NCBI RefSeq assembly: GCF_900142135.1 | Contig: NZ_FQZU01000008.1 | Location: 55,001 to 119,000 of the forward strand | Direction of reading: 5' to 3' | Length of the DNA: 64,000 nt | From: Desulfatibacillum alkenivorans DSM 16219 | GTDB taxonomy: Bacteria; Desulfobacterota; Desulfobacteria; Desulfobacterales; Desulfatibacillaceae | Shown: piece by piece, positions 1-8,953 of the stretch | Layout: each line of letters begins with the position of its first letter | Numbering within the stretch: the stretch's first letter is position 1 | Program-made: the position numbers and the translations under genes | Notes under the pieces: generated by a model | Seen by the model: the letters and a program-made list of their open reading frames with translations, nothing else | Told to the model about the DNA's origin: nothing | Databases searched by the model: none

Positions 1-1348
1 CCATGGTCACGTCAAACTGAAGCACGCCCACAGCGCCCAAAATATTGTCAGCCGAGGTCAAAGGCCTGAAAATCTGCACGGCGCCTTCTTCTGCAAGCTG
101 AGTCAACCCTTTGTTCAACTGCTTGGTTTTCATGGGGTCTTTCAGCATGACGCGGCGAAAGTGCTCCGGCGCAAAGTTTGGGATGCCCGTGAATTTTAAA
201 GGTTCTTTTAAAGTGAATGTGTCGCCTATTTTTATGGTTCCGTGATTATGGACGCCGATGATGTCCCCGGGCCATGCTTCCTCCACATTAGCCCTGTCCT
301 GGGCCATGAACATGGTGGCGTTGGATATGATCATTTCCTTGCCGATGCGGTGGTGCATGACTTTCATGCCTCGATTAAATTTTCCCGAGCAAATGCGCAC
401 AAAGGCGATCCTGTCCCGATGCGCAGGATCCATGTTGGCCTGGATCTTAAAGGTGAAGCCTGAGAAGTTTTCCTCCAGGGGAGAAACATCCCGCGACTCG
501 GCAGGGCGTACGCCGGGAGCGGGCGCCATTTCCACCAGAGCGTCCAGCAACTCGGTAATGCCGAAATTGTTGATGGCGCTGCCGAAAAATACAGGAGTCT
601 GAGAGCCGGAAAGGTAGTGCTCCATTTCAAACGGATTGGCCGCGCCTTCCAGCAATTCGATATCCTCCCTCAGTTCTTCGCCCTTGGACTCCCCTACCAA
701 CTCCGCAAGCTTGGGATCATCCAGGTCCTGGATGACTATTCCGTCTTTTTGACGAGTCTTGCCGCCGGCCGTAAAAAGCTGCAACTCTTTCCTGTAGAGG
801 TTATACACCCCGGCAAAGCCTTTGCCCGCCCCTATGGGCCAGGAAAGAGGCGCGCATTCGATCTGGAGCTTTTCTTCGATGTCAGAAAGCAAATCAAGGG
901 GCGCCATGCCGTCCCGGTCCATCTTGTTAATAAAGGTGATGATGGGTGTGTTGCGCATACGGCAGACTTCCATCAGCTTTTCCGTCTGGGCCTCCACGCC
1001 TTTGGCGCTGTCGATGACCATGAGAGCGCTGTCCACCGCGGTGAGCACCCGATAGGTGTCCTCGGAAAAGTCCTGGTGGCCGGGGGTGTCGAGCAGGTTG
1101 ATCACAAAATCCTGGTATGAAAAGGTCATGACCGAGGTGGTGACTGAAATGCCGCGGTCCCTTTCAATGGACATCCAGTCGCTGGTAGCGTGGCGGGCCG
1201 CTTTTCTGGCCTTGACCGCGCCGGCCAATTGGATAGCTCCGCCGAATAGAAGGAATTTTTCCGTTAGGGTGGTTTTACCGGCGTCAGGGTGACTGATGAT
1301 TCCGAAACAGCGTCTTTGTTCGACTTCTTCTTTTTGTTGCTTGCTCAT
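1..1348 (-). CDS. prfC: Peptide chain release factor 3 (RF3), partial
   Basis: Translational GTPase that recycles RF1/RF2 from the ribosome after peptide release; cytoplasmic. The reading frame starts at the ATG at 1348 and runs off the left edge of the window, so about 449 residues are seen and the C-terminal part (full RF3 is about 530 residues) is missing. Visible G-domain motifs are HPDAGKTT near residue 20 (P-loop), ERDRGISV (switch I region), DTPGHQDF (G3) and FINKMD (G4), followed by the domain 2 beta-barrel region. The ERDRGI form with a full-length G domain and no EF-G-type start fits RF3. It stands alone, separated by about 95 bases from the thiolase upstream, which has its own terminator, so it probably has a separate promoter. 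Confidence in the family is high. Confidence 0.93.
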   Translation of the reverse strand, partial: MSKQQKEEVEQRRCFGIISHPDAGKTTLTEKFLLFGGAIQLAGAVKARKAARHATSDWMSIERDRGISVTTSVMTFSYQDFVINLLDTPGHQDFSEDTYRVLTAVDSALMVIDSAKGVEAQTEKLMEVCRMRNTPIITFINKMDRDGMAPLDLLSDIEEKLQIECAPLSWPIGAGKGFAGVYNLYRKELQLFTAGGKTRQKDGIVIQDLDDPKLAELVGESKGEELREDIELLEGAANPFEMEHYLSGSQTPVFFGSAINNFGITELLDALVEMAPAPGVRPAESRDVSPLEENFSGFTFKIQANMDPAHRDRIAFVRICSGKFNRGMKVMHHRIGKEMIISNATMFMAQDRANVEEAWPGDIIGVHNHGTIKIGDTFTLKEPLKFTGIPNFAPEHFRRVMLKDPMKTKQLNKGLTQLAEEGAVQIFRPLTSADNILGAVGVLQFDVTM

Positions 1349-1384
1349 TGTTTTTTTGAGAAAAGCCCCGAGCTAAATGGTTAA

Positions 1385-1413
1385 CAAAATAAAGGGGACG
1401 GAAAACCGCCCCC
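1385..1413 (-). terminator. Intrinsic terminator downstream of the thiolase
   Basis: On the minus strand an 8-base stem (GGGGGCGG pairing with CCGTCCCC, one mismatch) closes a TTTT loop and is followed by TTTATTTTG. It lies 30 bases past the thiolase stop codon and before the prfC start, in the right orientation to end thiolase transcription. Confidence 0.6.
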
Positions 1414-1442
1414 TTTTTAATATCGGCAGATTATAATAAAAT

Positions 1443-2693
1443 CTACATCATTTCAAGTGCAACAGCCATGGAAACGCCGCCGCCGCCGCACAGAGTGGCC
1501 ATGCCCAGGTTCTTGCCGCGATTCTTCATGGCGTACAGCAAGGTAACCATGATGCGGGCGCCGGTGGATCCCACGGGGTGGCCAAGGCCGATCCCGGAGC
1601 CGTTCACGTTTGTGATGCTGCGGTTCAAGCCCAGTTCCTTTTCGCATCCCAGGTATTGGGCGGCAAAGGCTTCGTTGACTTCGATCAGCTCAAAGTCCTC
1701 CAGTTTGTAGTCGGAGCGGTCCAGCAGGTTTTTCACTGCCGGCACCGGGGACATGCCCATGACGGAAGGATGGCAGCCGCCGCGGCCGGTGGCGGTGATT
1801 TTCGCCAGAGGCTGGAGGCCCAGTTCTTTGGCTTTGTCGGCGCTCATGATGATCATGCCGGTGGAGCCGTCGTTGAGGCCGGAGGAGTTGCCAGCCGTAA
1901 CCTTGCCGATTTTCGGCACAAAGGCGGGGGGCAGCTTGGCCAGGGTTTCCGCAGTCATGCCGGGACGGAAGTGTTCGTCCTTATCAAACATGATAGGGTC
2001 TTTTTTGCGCTGGGGCACGGGGACGGGAACGATTTCATCGGCGAAGGAGCCGTCATTGGTGGCCCGTTCCGCTTCATTGTGGCTCTTGAGAGCGATTTCA
2101 TCCATTTCCTCGCGGGAAATGTTGTAATGCTGGGCGATGAACTCCGCAGTGTGGCCCATGATGTAAGGTTTGCCCTTGAAAAAGCTCAAAGGCGGTTCGT
2201 CGGCGTTGACCGGGCCTTCCTCCGGGTGAGGAATGATATGGGAGCCGCAATGGAGGCCGCGGATCACAGCATCGACAAACTCAGCGTCCTGCAGGCGGCA
2301 GCCCCAGCGAGCATTAGGCACGCGGTATTCCACTCCGGACATGTGCTCCATGCCGCCGCAGAGGATGACGTCGGCCATGCCCGCCTGGATCATTGCCATA
2401 CCGGAAATGGCGGCTTCCATACCCGAGATGCAAACGCGGTTGATGGTCACAGCCGTGGAAGTGTCCGGAATGCCGGCCAGAAGAGCGGCCGTCCTGGTCA
2501 CGTTCAGGCTTTCAGCCGGTTCCATGCAGCATCCGTAGCGCACGTCATCTATAATCTCGGGGTCGATCCCCGCCCTTTTGATCGCCTCTTCCATGGTCAC
2601 CTTGCCGATCATGCAGGCTTTCACATCACGCAGGGTCCCGCCAAAACTTCCAATAGCCGTCCGGCATGCGGACACAATAACGACATCCTTCAT
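1443..2693 (-). CDS. Acetyl-CoA acetyltransferase / 3-ketoacyl-CoA thiolase
   Basis: Thiolase that condenses two acyl-CoA units or cleaves 3-ketoacyl-CoA, the last step of beta-oxidation. The 416-residue protein is full length for the family (about 390-420). The acyl-accepting cysteine is Cys88 in NRVCISGMEA; the C-terminal half carries the NEAFA motif, the GLGHPVGSTGAR motif with the active-site histidine, and the CGGGG motif with the second catalytic cysteine. The start at 2693 has an AAGGAGAG ribosome-binding site about 8 bases upstream. It is a single-gene unit: about 300 bases separate it from the CorC-like gene upstream and a terminator follows. A degradative role fits the acyl-CoA dehydrogenase elsewhere in the window. 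Substrate chain length cannot be read from the sequence. Confidence 0.93.
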   Translation of the reverse strand: MKDVVIVSACRTAIGSFGGTLRDVKACMIGKVTMEEAIKRAGIDPEIIDDVRYGCCMEPAESLNVTRTAALLAGIPDTSTAVTINRVCISGMEAAISGMAMIQAGMADVILCGGMEHMSGVEYRVPNARWGCRLQDAEFVDAVIRGLHCGSHIIPHPEEGPVNADEPPLSFFKGKPYIMGHTAEFIAQHYNISREEMDEIALKSHNEAERATNDGSFADEIVPVPVPQRKKDPIMFDKDEHFRPGMTAETLAKLPPAFVPKIGKVTAGNSSGLNDGSTGMIIMSADKAKELGLQPLAKITATGRGGCHPSVMGMSPVPAVKNLLDRSDYKLEDFELIEVNEAFAAQYLGCEKELGLNRSITNVNGSGIGLGHPVGSTGARIMVTLLYAMKNRGKNLGMATLCGGGGVSMAVALEMM

Positions 2694-2996
2694 GTTGATC
2701 TCTCTCCTTTGGGGGTTACTAAATGGGGGTTAAAATATTTTCATGGCGCCTCAATGGCCGTTTAGCCATTAGAATAAAGTTTAATCATATACCAGTTAAT
2801 CAGCCTTTTAATCAAGGCATCTTTAAAACCAGCGCCATGATCGAGACGTCCTGGTTGGGCTGCAGAAGTCCGAGCGCGGCGCGTTCAACGCTCAGTATTG
2901 ATAAACGCATGAACGGGCGAATGAAGGCTCTGTTTTTGAAGACAGGATGGCATACGCCTGGAATGCACAAGTTCCAGGGTGGGGGGGGATGCCCTG
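2694..2996. other. Intergenic region between CorC-like gene and thiolase
   Basis: About 300 bases without a convincing gene. It contains the thiolase ribosome-binding site and, on the minus strand, a weak promoter-like pair (TTGATT, 18 bases, TATATG) near 2785-2815. A run of eight G residues lies near 2980-2990, just after the CorC-like stop codon. Short plus-strand open frames here show no family resemblance. Confidence 0.4.
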
Positions 2997-4235
2997 CTAT
3001 ACTTTCTCGATTTCCACTTCTTCGATATGGCGATTATCCGCCTTGGTGATGCGAATGACGACGTCGCCTATGTTAAGTTCCTCTCCCGGTTCAGGTATCT
3101 TCCTCATTTTACTTAAAATAAACCCTGATATGGTTTCAAAGTCCTCGTGCTCGCTAATGCCCAGGTGCAGGACTCGATTGACCTCCTCCACTTCGGTCTG
3201 GCCTTTTACAAGGGCCTTTTTCTTGCCTGTTTTGTGGATCATAACCTGTTCCTTATCGGTTTCATCCACAATATCGCCTACGATCTCCTCCAGAAGATCC
3301 TCAATGGTGATGAGACCGCCCACGCCGCCGTGTTCGTCCACCACCATGGCCATGTGGACCCGCTCCTTTTGGAACTGTTTGAGTAAATCGTCCACCAATA
3401 TGGTTTCAGGCACGAACATGACCGGCCTGGCGAGCTCTTTGAGGGCGGCTTTTTCCTTGCCGGAAATCAGCGCGTTCAGCATGTCCTTGGCGTACAGGAC
3501 GCCAACGATGTTGTCCCGTTTGTTTTCATAAATGGGTATGCGGGAATATCCCCTGAGCACCACCTCTTTGGCAACTTTTTCCACGGTGTACTCAGCCGGA
3601 GCGGAAAAAATGGCGGTGCGGTCGGTCATGATCTGATACGCCTCCAGGTCCGAAAACCGGAAGATGTTATGGATCATAATCCGCTCGTCTTCCTCCACCT
3701 CGCCGATTTCTTCGCCTAATGTGACGACGCTTTTTATTTCATCTTCCGTAATGATGGGTTGGGCGGAGGATTTTAACGGTTTGGCTATGAGGACGGCGAT
3801 CAACTCCAGGATTATAATGACGGGCCGGAAAAGAAACTGCAAAACGCGGATCAACCAGGCGCTCTTGGTGGCAATCCATTCGTTTTTGGCAATGGCGATG
3901 GTTTTGGGGGTCACCTCTCCAAAAACCAGGATAATAAATGTCATGACCCCTACTGCAATGCCAACGCCGGTGGAGCCGTACATTCTTATGGCCATGGAGG
4001 TCGCAAGGGAGGACGCGGCGATATTCACCAGGTTGTTGCCGATGAGGATGGTTATAATCAGGCGTTCCTTGTTTTGAAACAAGGCGGCGATTTTTTTGGC
4101 CCCCTTGGCGTCTTTTTCCAATAGATGTTGAAGCCGAATCTCGGAAAGAGAGGTGAAGGCGGTCTCCACCCCGGAAAAAAACGCGGACAGCCCCACAAAA
4201 AGAATCAGCAGCACGGCATTTTGCGTAACAGTCAT
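2997..4235 (-). CDS. CNNM/CorC-family membrane protein with CBS pair
   Basis: Hemolysin C/CorC-like protein (DUF21, CBS pair, CorC_HlyC domain), a family linked to magnesium or cobalt efflux. From the preferred start it has 412 residues: an N-terminal DUF21 region with about four membrane segments (the first starts TVTQNAVLLILF, later ones LIITILIGNNLVN and AVGVMTFIILVFGEVTPKT), two CBS motifs in the middle (including MAMVVDEHGGVGGLITIED), and the small C-terminal CorC_HlyC domain. The EVTPKT motif is typical. The ATG at 4235 is chosen over an in-frame start at 4280 because it has a GGCGAGGG ribosome-binding site and lies 13 bases after the protease stop codon, making a two-gene operon. The ion carried is not evident. 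Confidence 0.9.
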   Translation of the reverse strand: MTVTQNAVLLILFVGLSAFFSGVETAFTSLSEIRLQHLLEKDAKGAKKIAALFQNKERLIITILIGNNLVNIAASSLATSMAIRMYGSTGVGIAVGVMTFIILVFGEVTPKTIAIAKNEWIATKSAWLIRVLQFLFRPVIIILELIAVLIAKPLKSSAQPIITEDEIKSVVTLGEEIGEVEEDERIMIHNIFRFSDLEAYQIMTDRTAIFSAPAEYTVEKVAKEVVLRGYSRIPIYENKRDNIVGVLYAKDMLNALISGKEKAALKELARPVMFVPETILVDDLLKQFQKERVHMAMVVDEHGGVGGLITIEDLLEEIVGDIVDETDKEQVMIHKTGKKKALVKGQTEVEEVNRVLHLGISEHEDFETISGFILSKMRKIPEPGEELNIGDVVIRITKADNRHIEEVEIEKV

Positions 4236-4248
4236 GCAGCCCTCGCCT

Positions 4249-5328
4249 TTATCGTCGCCTGGCTCTTGGCGTCTCGCCAAGGGTTACTGGAATGTCAAGA
4301 AATCGTCCGTCGCGAAGCACCTTCACCTGAACCTCGTCTCCGGGCCAATGCCTTGAGACGGCGCGTTGAAAGTCGTCCCCGTCCGTAATTTTATCGTCGT
4401 CGATGGCAACGATTACATCTCCTCCTACAGGGAAGATCGAGTTGCCGATTCTGATTTTTCTCGTCGGTCCTTGCAGGCCGTACAAGTCCGCAGGCCCCCT
4501 TCTGACAACTTCCACCACCATGCATCCGTAATCCACTCCCAGGCCCAGGGCCTCGGCGAGCGCGGGAAAGACAGGGAAGACTCTCAGCCCAAAGTAAGGG
4601 TAAGCAACATATCCCTTCTCTATGAGTTCAGGGACAATGCGCTTTAAAAGGTCAGCAGGGACTGCAAAGCCTATCCCAATGCTTCCTCCGTTAGGGGACA
4701 GGATTGCAGTATTGATGCCAATGACATTGCCCGATGTGTCTAAAAGCGGTCCGCCGGAATTGCCGGGATTGATGGAGGCGTCCGTTTGAATCAACCCTTC
4801 CATCAGATAGCCGTCATCGCCCGATATGGATCTCCCCAAGGAGGAAATAACGCCGGTGGTCAATGTTTCGCCCAGTCCGAACGGGTTGCCGAGAGCTAAA
4901 ACCGTCTGTCCCACCTGCAAGTTGGAAGAGTCCCCGATAGGCAAGGGCCTGAGGACTTCCTCCGGGGCGTCTATCTTTATGACGGCTATGTCGCCGTCCG
5001 GATAAGAGCCCACCAATCGTCCTTTATAATGCTTGCCGTCAGCCAGGGTGACTTCCAGTTGATGGGCGTCTTTAATAACGTGATTGTTTGTAAGGATGTG
5101 GCCTTGGTTGTCAATAATCAGGCCGGACCCGGATCCCTCGCGGGGGACGGGTTGGTAGAAGAAATTATATTGGACCGTGATTGAAGTAATGTTTACCACG
5201 CCGGGCGCTGCGTCGCGGTGAATGTCAATGACCGTTTGCTCAGCCTCGGTCAGGCCGAAACAAAGGGGGGGGCAAAGGCAAAGGATAATCCACGCAAGAA
5301 GCCCGGCGCATCTACTGCCAGGGGACAT
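4249..5328 (-). CDS. HtrA/DegP-like periplasmic serine protease (S1C)
   Basis: Trypsin-like protease for quality control of secreted proteins. The 359-residue protein has a signal peptide (hydrophobic LLAWIILCLCPPLCF near residues 10-24), a protease domain with catalytic triad His83 (TNNHV), Asp113 (DGDIAVIK) and Ser191 (NPGNSGGPL), and a single C-terminal PDZ domain (YPYFGLRV onward, ending in RDGRFLDIPVTLG). One PDZ domain makes it DegS-like in layout, but the signal peptide could be cleaved. The ATG at 5328 is preferred over an open frame reaching 5460 because that extension runs into the SRP RNA gene and would put 44 charged residues before the signal peptide. It is followed 13 bases later by the CorC-like gene. 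Confidence 0.9.
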   Translation of the reverse strand: MSPGSRCAGLLAWIILCLCPPLCFGLTEAEQTVIDIHRDAAPGVVNITSITVQYNFFYQPVPREGSGSGLIIDNQGHILTNNHVIKDAHQLEVTLADGKHYKGRLVGSYPDGDIAVIKIDAPEEVLRPLPIGDSSNLQVGQTVLALGNPFGLGETLTTGVISSLGRSISGDDGYLMEGLIQTDASINPGNSGGPLLDTSGNVIGINTAILSPNGGSIGIGFAVPADLLKRIVPELIEKGYVAYPYFGLRVFPVFPALAEALGLGVDYGCMVVEVVRRGPADLYGLQGPTRKIRIGNSIFPVGGDVIVAIDDDKITDGDDFQRAVSRHWPGDEVQVKVLRDGRFLDIPVTLGETPRARRR

Positions 5329-5437
5329 GGGTTTTTCTCCTTTTTCCAAACACGGATTCCGCCTGTCTATTAAGGGTTGGGTGCGAGGTTGTGCACCTCC
5401 CCTTGGAGTCTGTTCCTGAACAACTAAAAACACTACA

Positions 5438-5536
5438 TGACCGGGATCGATCCACGACACAGACTAAACCACTTATCGCTGCTTCCTTCCGGACCTGACG
5501 AGGTTCATGACCGTCTGTTGCGCGGCGGCCGGTCCG
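5438..5536 (-). ncRNA. ffs: Signal recognition particle 4.5S RNA
   Basis: The minus strand carries the nearly invariant SRP helix 8 core, CAGGTCCGGAAGGAAGCAGC, at about 5480-5500. Flanking arms pair as expected for a single long hairpin: ACAGAC with GTCTGT, GAACC with GGTTT, TCG with CGA, and an end stem GACCGG with CCGGTC. This bounds a molecule of about 100 nucleotides, the size of the small bacterial SRP RNA. A short T run (GTGTTTTTAG) follows the end stem and could terminate transcription. The RNA binds Ffh for co-translational targeting. The exact 5' end is uncertain by 5-15 bases. Confidence 0.9.
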
Positions 5537-5794
5537 AGTGTTCCGTTAATCCAGGACATGGAAACCTCGGGGAGGAATTCAGCCCGGAAAGGACCTAGCA
5601 CAACCAAAGAATATGATAACTATTCTGTACGACATTTTCAAGGTGTATCTGAGAATTTTCCTGAGATTGAGGGCAAAAAAAGCAGAATCCCATATTTGAA
5701 GAAGGCGCCGCCCCTTACTAATAATGAGTCTCAGGAGGTATTTCTCGCCCGTAAAATAGTCTTTCAACATAGTGATTCCATGGCATTATGCCAC
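5537..5794. other. Divergent control region between ffs and grpE
   Basis: No convincing gene. It must hold the ffs promoter (minus strand, not clearly identifiable) and leads into the grpE promoter. A 113-codon plus-strand open frame overlapping the SRP RNA has no ribosome-binding site and no recognisable domain. Confidence 0.4.
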
Positions 5795-5822
5795 TTGACA
5801 AGGCGCCAGCGGGTCTTATCTT
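5795..5822 (+). promoter_or_regulatory. Sigma-70-type promoter for grpE-dnaK
   Basis: TTGACA at 5795-5800, a 16-base spacer, and TATCTT at 5817-5822, placing the transcript start about 45 bases before the grpE ATG. No CIRCE inverted repeat is present, so HrcA control of this operon is not supported by the sequence. Confidence 0.6.
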
Positions 5823-5873
5823 GTTCCCGAGCGATGGCAAATCTTTAAAAAATCCGATTGTTGGAAGTTAATT

Positions 5874-6500
5874 ATGGAACGAATGAACCAATCTAGAAAA
5901 GTGCCGATTCATGACGCTGCTGAGGAAAGCACCCCTGAAGCGCATGAAACCCAGGAAGCCGGTAACATGGAAGAGCAGGCCCGCGAAGCGGAAATTCAGC
6001 AGGAAATGGCCGAGGAAGCCGTTGAACAGGCCCAGGATGCTGAGGAGGCTCAGGAAGAAGAAGCCCCGGATTATAAGGATTTGTACCTGAGGACCCTGGC
6101 TGAGTTCGAAAACTACAGGCGCCGGGCGGATCGGGAAACCAATGAGTTCAAGAAGTACGCCAATGAGACCTTGATCAAGGACATTATCCCGGTCATAGAC
6201 AATCTGGAAAGGGCCATGGAGTGCACGGTGAATACCGACGATCCCGGCTGCGCCCAGAACCTGCTAGACGGCGTCCAGATGACTGAAAGGGAGATCCTCA
6301 AGGTCCTGGAAAAATATGGAGTGACCCGGATCAGCGCCATTGGCGAGACATTTGATCCGGCTTACCATCAGGCGCTTATGGCGGAGGAATCGGATGAACA
6401 TCCCGATGAAACGGTCATACGGGAAATGCAGAAAGGCTATCTTTTAAAGGATCGCCTCATACGCCCCGCCCTGGTGGCGGTCGCTAAAGGCAAGGGCTAA
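5874..6500 (+). CDS. grpE: Nucleotide exchange factor GrpE
   Basis: Cochaperone that releases ADP from DnaK. The 208-residue protein starts with a Glu/Gln/Ala-rich, probably disordered and coiled-coil segment (about residues 15-65), then the GrpE core beginning DYKDLYLRTLAEFENYRRR, and ends with the beta-wing domain containing FDPAYHQALM and GYLLKDRLIRPALVAVAKG, the family signature. Two close ATGs (5874 and 5883) are possible; GGAAG lies in reach of the first. It is followed 95 bases later by dnaK, the usual order, and shares the promoter at 5795. Confidence 0.96.
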   Translation: MERMNQSRKVPIHDAAEESTPEAHETQEAGNMEEQAREAEIQQEMAEEAVEQAQDAEEAQEEEAPDYKDLYLRTLAEFENYRRRADRETNEFKKYANETLIKDIIPVIDNLERAMECTVNTDDPGCAQNLLDGVQMTEREILKVLEKYGVTRISAIGETFDPAYHQALMAEESDEHPDETVIREMQKGYLLKDRLIRPALVAVAKGKG

Positions 6501-6595
6501 AAGCCAAACGCCTGGAATGAACAAGACGTTAAAACGCGCACGTTAAAAGGCGCGAGGAATTACAAAATACTATCCATACTAAGGAGGGCTCAAAT

Positions 6596-8515
6596 ATGGG
6601 CAAAGTAATCGGAATCGACCTTGGCACAACCAACTCTTGCGTGGCGGTCATGGAAGGCAAGGAGCCCAAGGTTCTGACTAATCCTGACGGCGGACGCACC
6701 ACTCCGTCCATTGTAGGCATTTCAAGCAGCGGTGAACGTTTGGTCGGTCAGATTGCAAAAAGGCAGGCAATCACCAACCCGCAAAACACGGTGTTTGCAG
6801 TCAAAAGGCTTATTGGGCGCAAGTTTGCCTCCCAGCAAGTTAAAGACGACATGAAAGTTCTGCCCTATCAGATTGTGGATGGGGAAAACGGAGACGCCTA
6901 CATTGAGCTGCAAGGCAAAAAATACTCCCCCCAGGAAATCTCGTCCTTCATCCTGGCCTACATTAAAAAGGCCGCTGAAGAATACCTGGGCGAAACCGTA
7001 ACAGACGCCGTTATCACGGTGCCTGCTTATTTTAACGACAGCCAGCGCCAGGCGACCAAGGACGCCGGCAAGATCGCAGGCCTCAACGTGCTTCGCATCA
7101 TCAACGAACCCACGGCGGCCTCCCTGGCTTACGGCCTGGATAAAAAATCCGACGAGAAAATCGCGGTGTTCGACCTCGGCGGCGGCACCTTCGACGTTTC
7201 CATCCTGGAAATCGGGGAAGGCGTGTTTGAAGTCAAGTCCACCAACGGCGACACCCACCTGGGCGGCGAAGACTTTGACCTGCTGGTCATCGACTATCTG
7301 GCCGATGAATTCAAGAAGGACCAGGGCATCGACCTCAGAAGCGATAAAATGGCGCTCCAGAGGCTTAAGGAAGCTGCTGAAAAGGCCAAGATGGAGCTTT
7401 CCACCTCCGTGGAAACCGAAGTCAACCTGCCCTTTATCACGGCTGATGCAAGCGGCCCCAAGCACTTGAACGTCAAGCTGACCAGAGCCAAACTGGAATC
7501 CCTGGTCTCCGACCTTCTGGACAAGCTGGAAGGCCCCTGCCTGACCGCGCTTAAGGATGCCGGCATGAGCGCATCCGATGTGAACGAAGTCATCCTGGTG
7601 GGCGGCATGACCCGTATGCCCGCCGTCCAGGAGCGCGTGAAAAAGATCTTCGGCAAAGAGCCCCATAAGGGCGTGAACCCCGACGAAGTGGTCGCCATCG
7701 GCGCAGGCATTCAGGGCGGCGTGCTCATGGGCGACGTCAAAGACGTCCTGCTTCTGGACGTGACCCCCTTGTCCCTGGGCATCGAAACCCTGGGCGGCGT
7801 CATGACCAAGCTCATTGAAAAGAACACCACCATTCCCACGAAGAAAAGCCAGGTGTTCTCCACGGCGGCCGACAATCAGCCCGCCGTGTCCATCCATGTG
7901 CTTCAGGGCGAACGCGAAATGGCCTCCGGCAACAAGACCCTGGGCCGCTTCGAATTGGTGGGCATCCCGCCCGCCCCGCGCGGCGTGCCCCAGATTGAGG
8001 TGACCTTCGATATCGACGCCAACGGCATCGTGTCCGTCTCCGCCAAGGATCAGGGCACGGGCAAAGAGCAGTCCATCAAGATCACCGCTTCCTCCGGCCT
8101 GTCCGAAGAGGAAATCGAACAGATGGTCAAGGACGCCGAGCTCCACGCCGAGGAAGACAAAAAGAAGAAAGAACTGGCCGACGCGCGTAATAACGCGGAC
8201 GCCCTGGTATACGCCACGGAAAAATCCCTCAAGGACCTGGGCGACAAGATAGACGCCTCCACTAAGGAAAACGTGGAAGCGGCCGTTGAAAAGCTCAAGA
8301 AAGCCCTTGAAGGCGAGGACGTGGAAGAAATAAAACGCCTGTCCGAAGAGCTTACCACTGCTTCGCACAAATTGGCTGAAGCCATGTACCAGCAGGCTTC
8401 CGCCGAGGGCCAGGCCGGCGCAGCCGGCGATCCCGGCGCAGGCCAGGGCGCGGCAGGCGGCGCAGCCCCGGACGACGATGTTGTTGACGCGGATTTTGAG
8501 GAAGTCAAAGACTGA
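6596..8515 (+). CDS. dnaK: Chaperone DnaK (Hsp70)
   Basis: ATP-dependent Hsp70 chaperone. At 639 residues it is full length. Signatures: [14 protein letters not shown] at the N-terminus, [14 protein letters not shown] in the middle of the ATPase domain, and [14 protein letters not shown] before the substrate-binding domain; the C-terminal lid ends in an Ala/Gly-rich linker and the acidic tail [14 protein letters not shown]. An AAGGAGG ribosome-binding site precedes the ATG. Lies directly after grpE; dnaJ is not in the window. A strong terminator follows. Confidence 0.98.
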   Translation: MGKVIGIDLGTTNSCVAVMEGKEPKVLTNPDGGRTTPSIVGISSSGERLVGQIAKRQAITNPQNTVFAVKRLIGRKFASQQVKDDMKVLPYQIVDGENGDAYIELQGKKYSPQEISSFILAYIKKAAEEYLGETVTDAVITVPAYFNDSQRQATKDAGKIAGLNVLRIINEPTAASLAYGLDKKSDEKIAVFDLGGGTFDVSILEIGEGVFEVKSTNGDTHLGGEDFDLLVIDYLADEFKKDQGIDLRSDKMALQRLKEAAEKAKMELSTSVETEVNLPFITADASGPKHLNVKLTRAKLESLVSDLLDKLEGPCLTALKDAGMSASDVNEVILVGGMTRMPAVQERVKKIFGKEPHKGVNPDEVVAIGAGIQGGVLMGDVKDVLLLDVTPLSLGIETLGGVMTKLIEKNTTIPTKKSQVFSTAADNQPAVSIHVLQGEREMASGNKTLGRFELVGIPPAPRGVPQIEVTFDIDANGIVSVSAKDQGTGKEQSIKITASSGLSEEEIEQMVKDAELHAEEDKKKKELADARNNADALVYATEKSLKDLGDKIDASTKENVEAAVEKLKKALEGEDVEEIKRLSEELTTASHKLAEAMYQQASAEGQAGAAGDPGAGQGAAGGAAPDDDVVDADFEEVKD

Positions 8516-8543
8516 TCCTTGCAACCATAGCTCCTCCAGTTGA

Positions 8544-8590
8544 GGGGAAGGCTCCCGTTTTGGCGAACCGGGGGCCTTCCCTTTTTTTTG
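8544..8590 (+). terminator. Intrinsic terminator after dnaK
   Basis: A long GC-rich hairpin (GGGAAGGCTCCCG pairing with CGGGGGCCTTCCC around a short loop) followed by eight T residues, about 30 bases after the dnaK stop codon. Confidence 0.9.
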
Positions 8591-8848
8591 CTTGAATGCC
8601 TACCTGCTAGTGATTTCTTTTTTTATCAAACCTTTATTGAGAAACCTTATTAATTCTACGATTGTTTTAAATTATTTCTTTTTAAATAAAATGGTTATCA
8701 CTTTTTTGCTACGAAACTGTTGCCTTTTGACTTAAATGGAGTTAAATATAACTTGCAGTTGTTTCAGGGGGGAGTGATAATCTGTATCGCATGAAGCCTT
8801 TCAGGCCTTTGTTTTGTCTTGGGCACAAGATATAGTATGCGATTTGGA
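8591..8848. other. AT-rich intergenic stretch
   Basis: About 260 bases, clearly richer in A and T than the neighbouring genes, between the dnaK terminator and the next promoter. No gene, RNA motif or strong inverted repeat was seen. Confidence 0.5.
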
Positions 8849-8877
8849 TTGACACACAATGGTTCGCCGGGTAAAAT
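8849..8877 (+). promoter_or_regulatory. Strong sigma-70-type promoter upstream of hydrolase
   Basis: A perfect TTGACA at 8849-8854, a 17-base spacer and TAAAAT at 8872-8877. This is one of the best consensus promoters in the window. It would give a leader of about 70 bases before the ATG at 8954. Confidence 0.7.
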
Positions 8878-8953
8878 AACTTGGTATAGTGGTTGCCTCC
8901 CAATCTTCTCGTGAAGCCCTTTTTGCTCTAATGAAAAACAAGAGGTTGAGTGC

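Noticed and set aside
1578-2765. 395-codon plus-strand open frame across the thiolase
   Set aside because: Antisense shadow of a clear thiolase; no ribosome-binding site or family resemblance.
5329-5460. N-terminal extension of the HtrA-like protease
   Set aside because: Runs into the SRP RNA gene and would place 44 residues ahead of the signal peptide.
5507-5848. 113-codon plus-strand open frame upstream of grpE
   Set aside because: Overlaps the SRP RNA, lacks a ribosome-binding site and overlaps the grpE promoter.
5600-5873. CIRCE heat-shock operator upstream of grpE
   Set aside because: The TTAGCACTC/GAGTGCTAA inverted repeat is not present.
6722-8524. 600-codon open frame antisense to dnaK
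   Set aside because: A shadow of dnaK codon bias; translated protein is low-complexity (Val, Gly, His, Phe rich) with no domain, and the sense frame is unmistakable DnaK.
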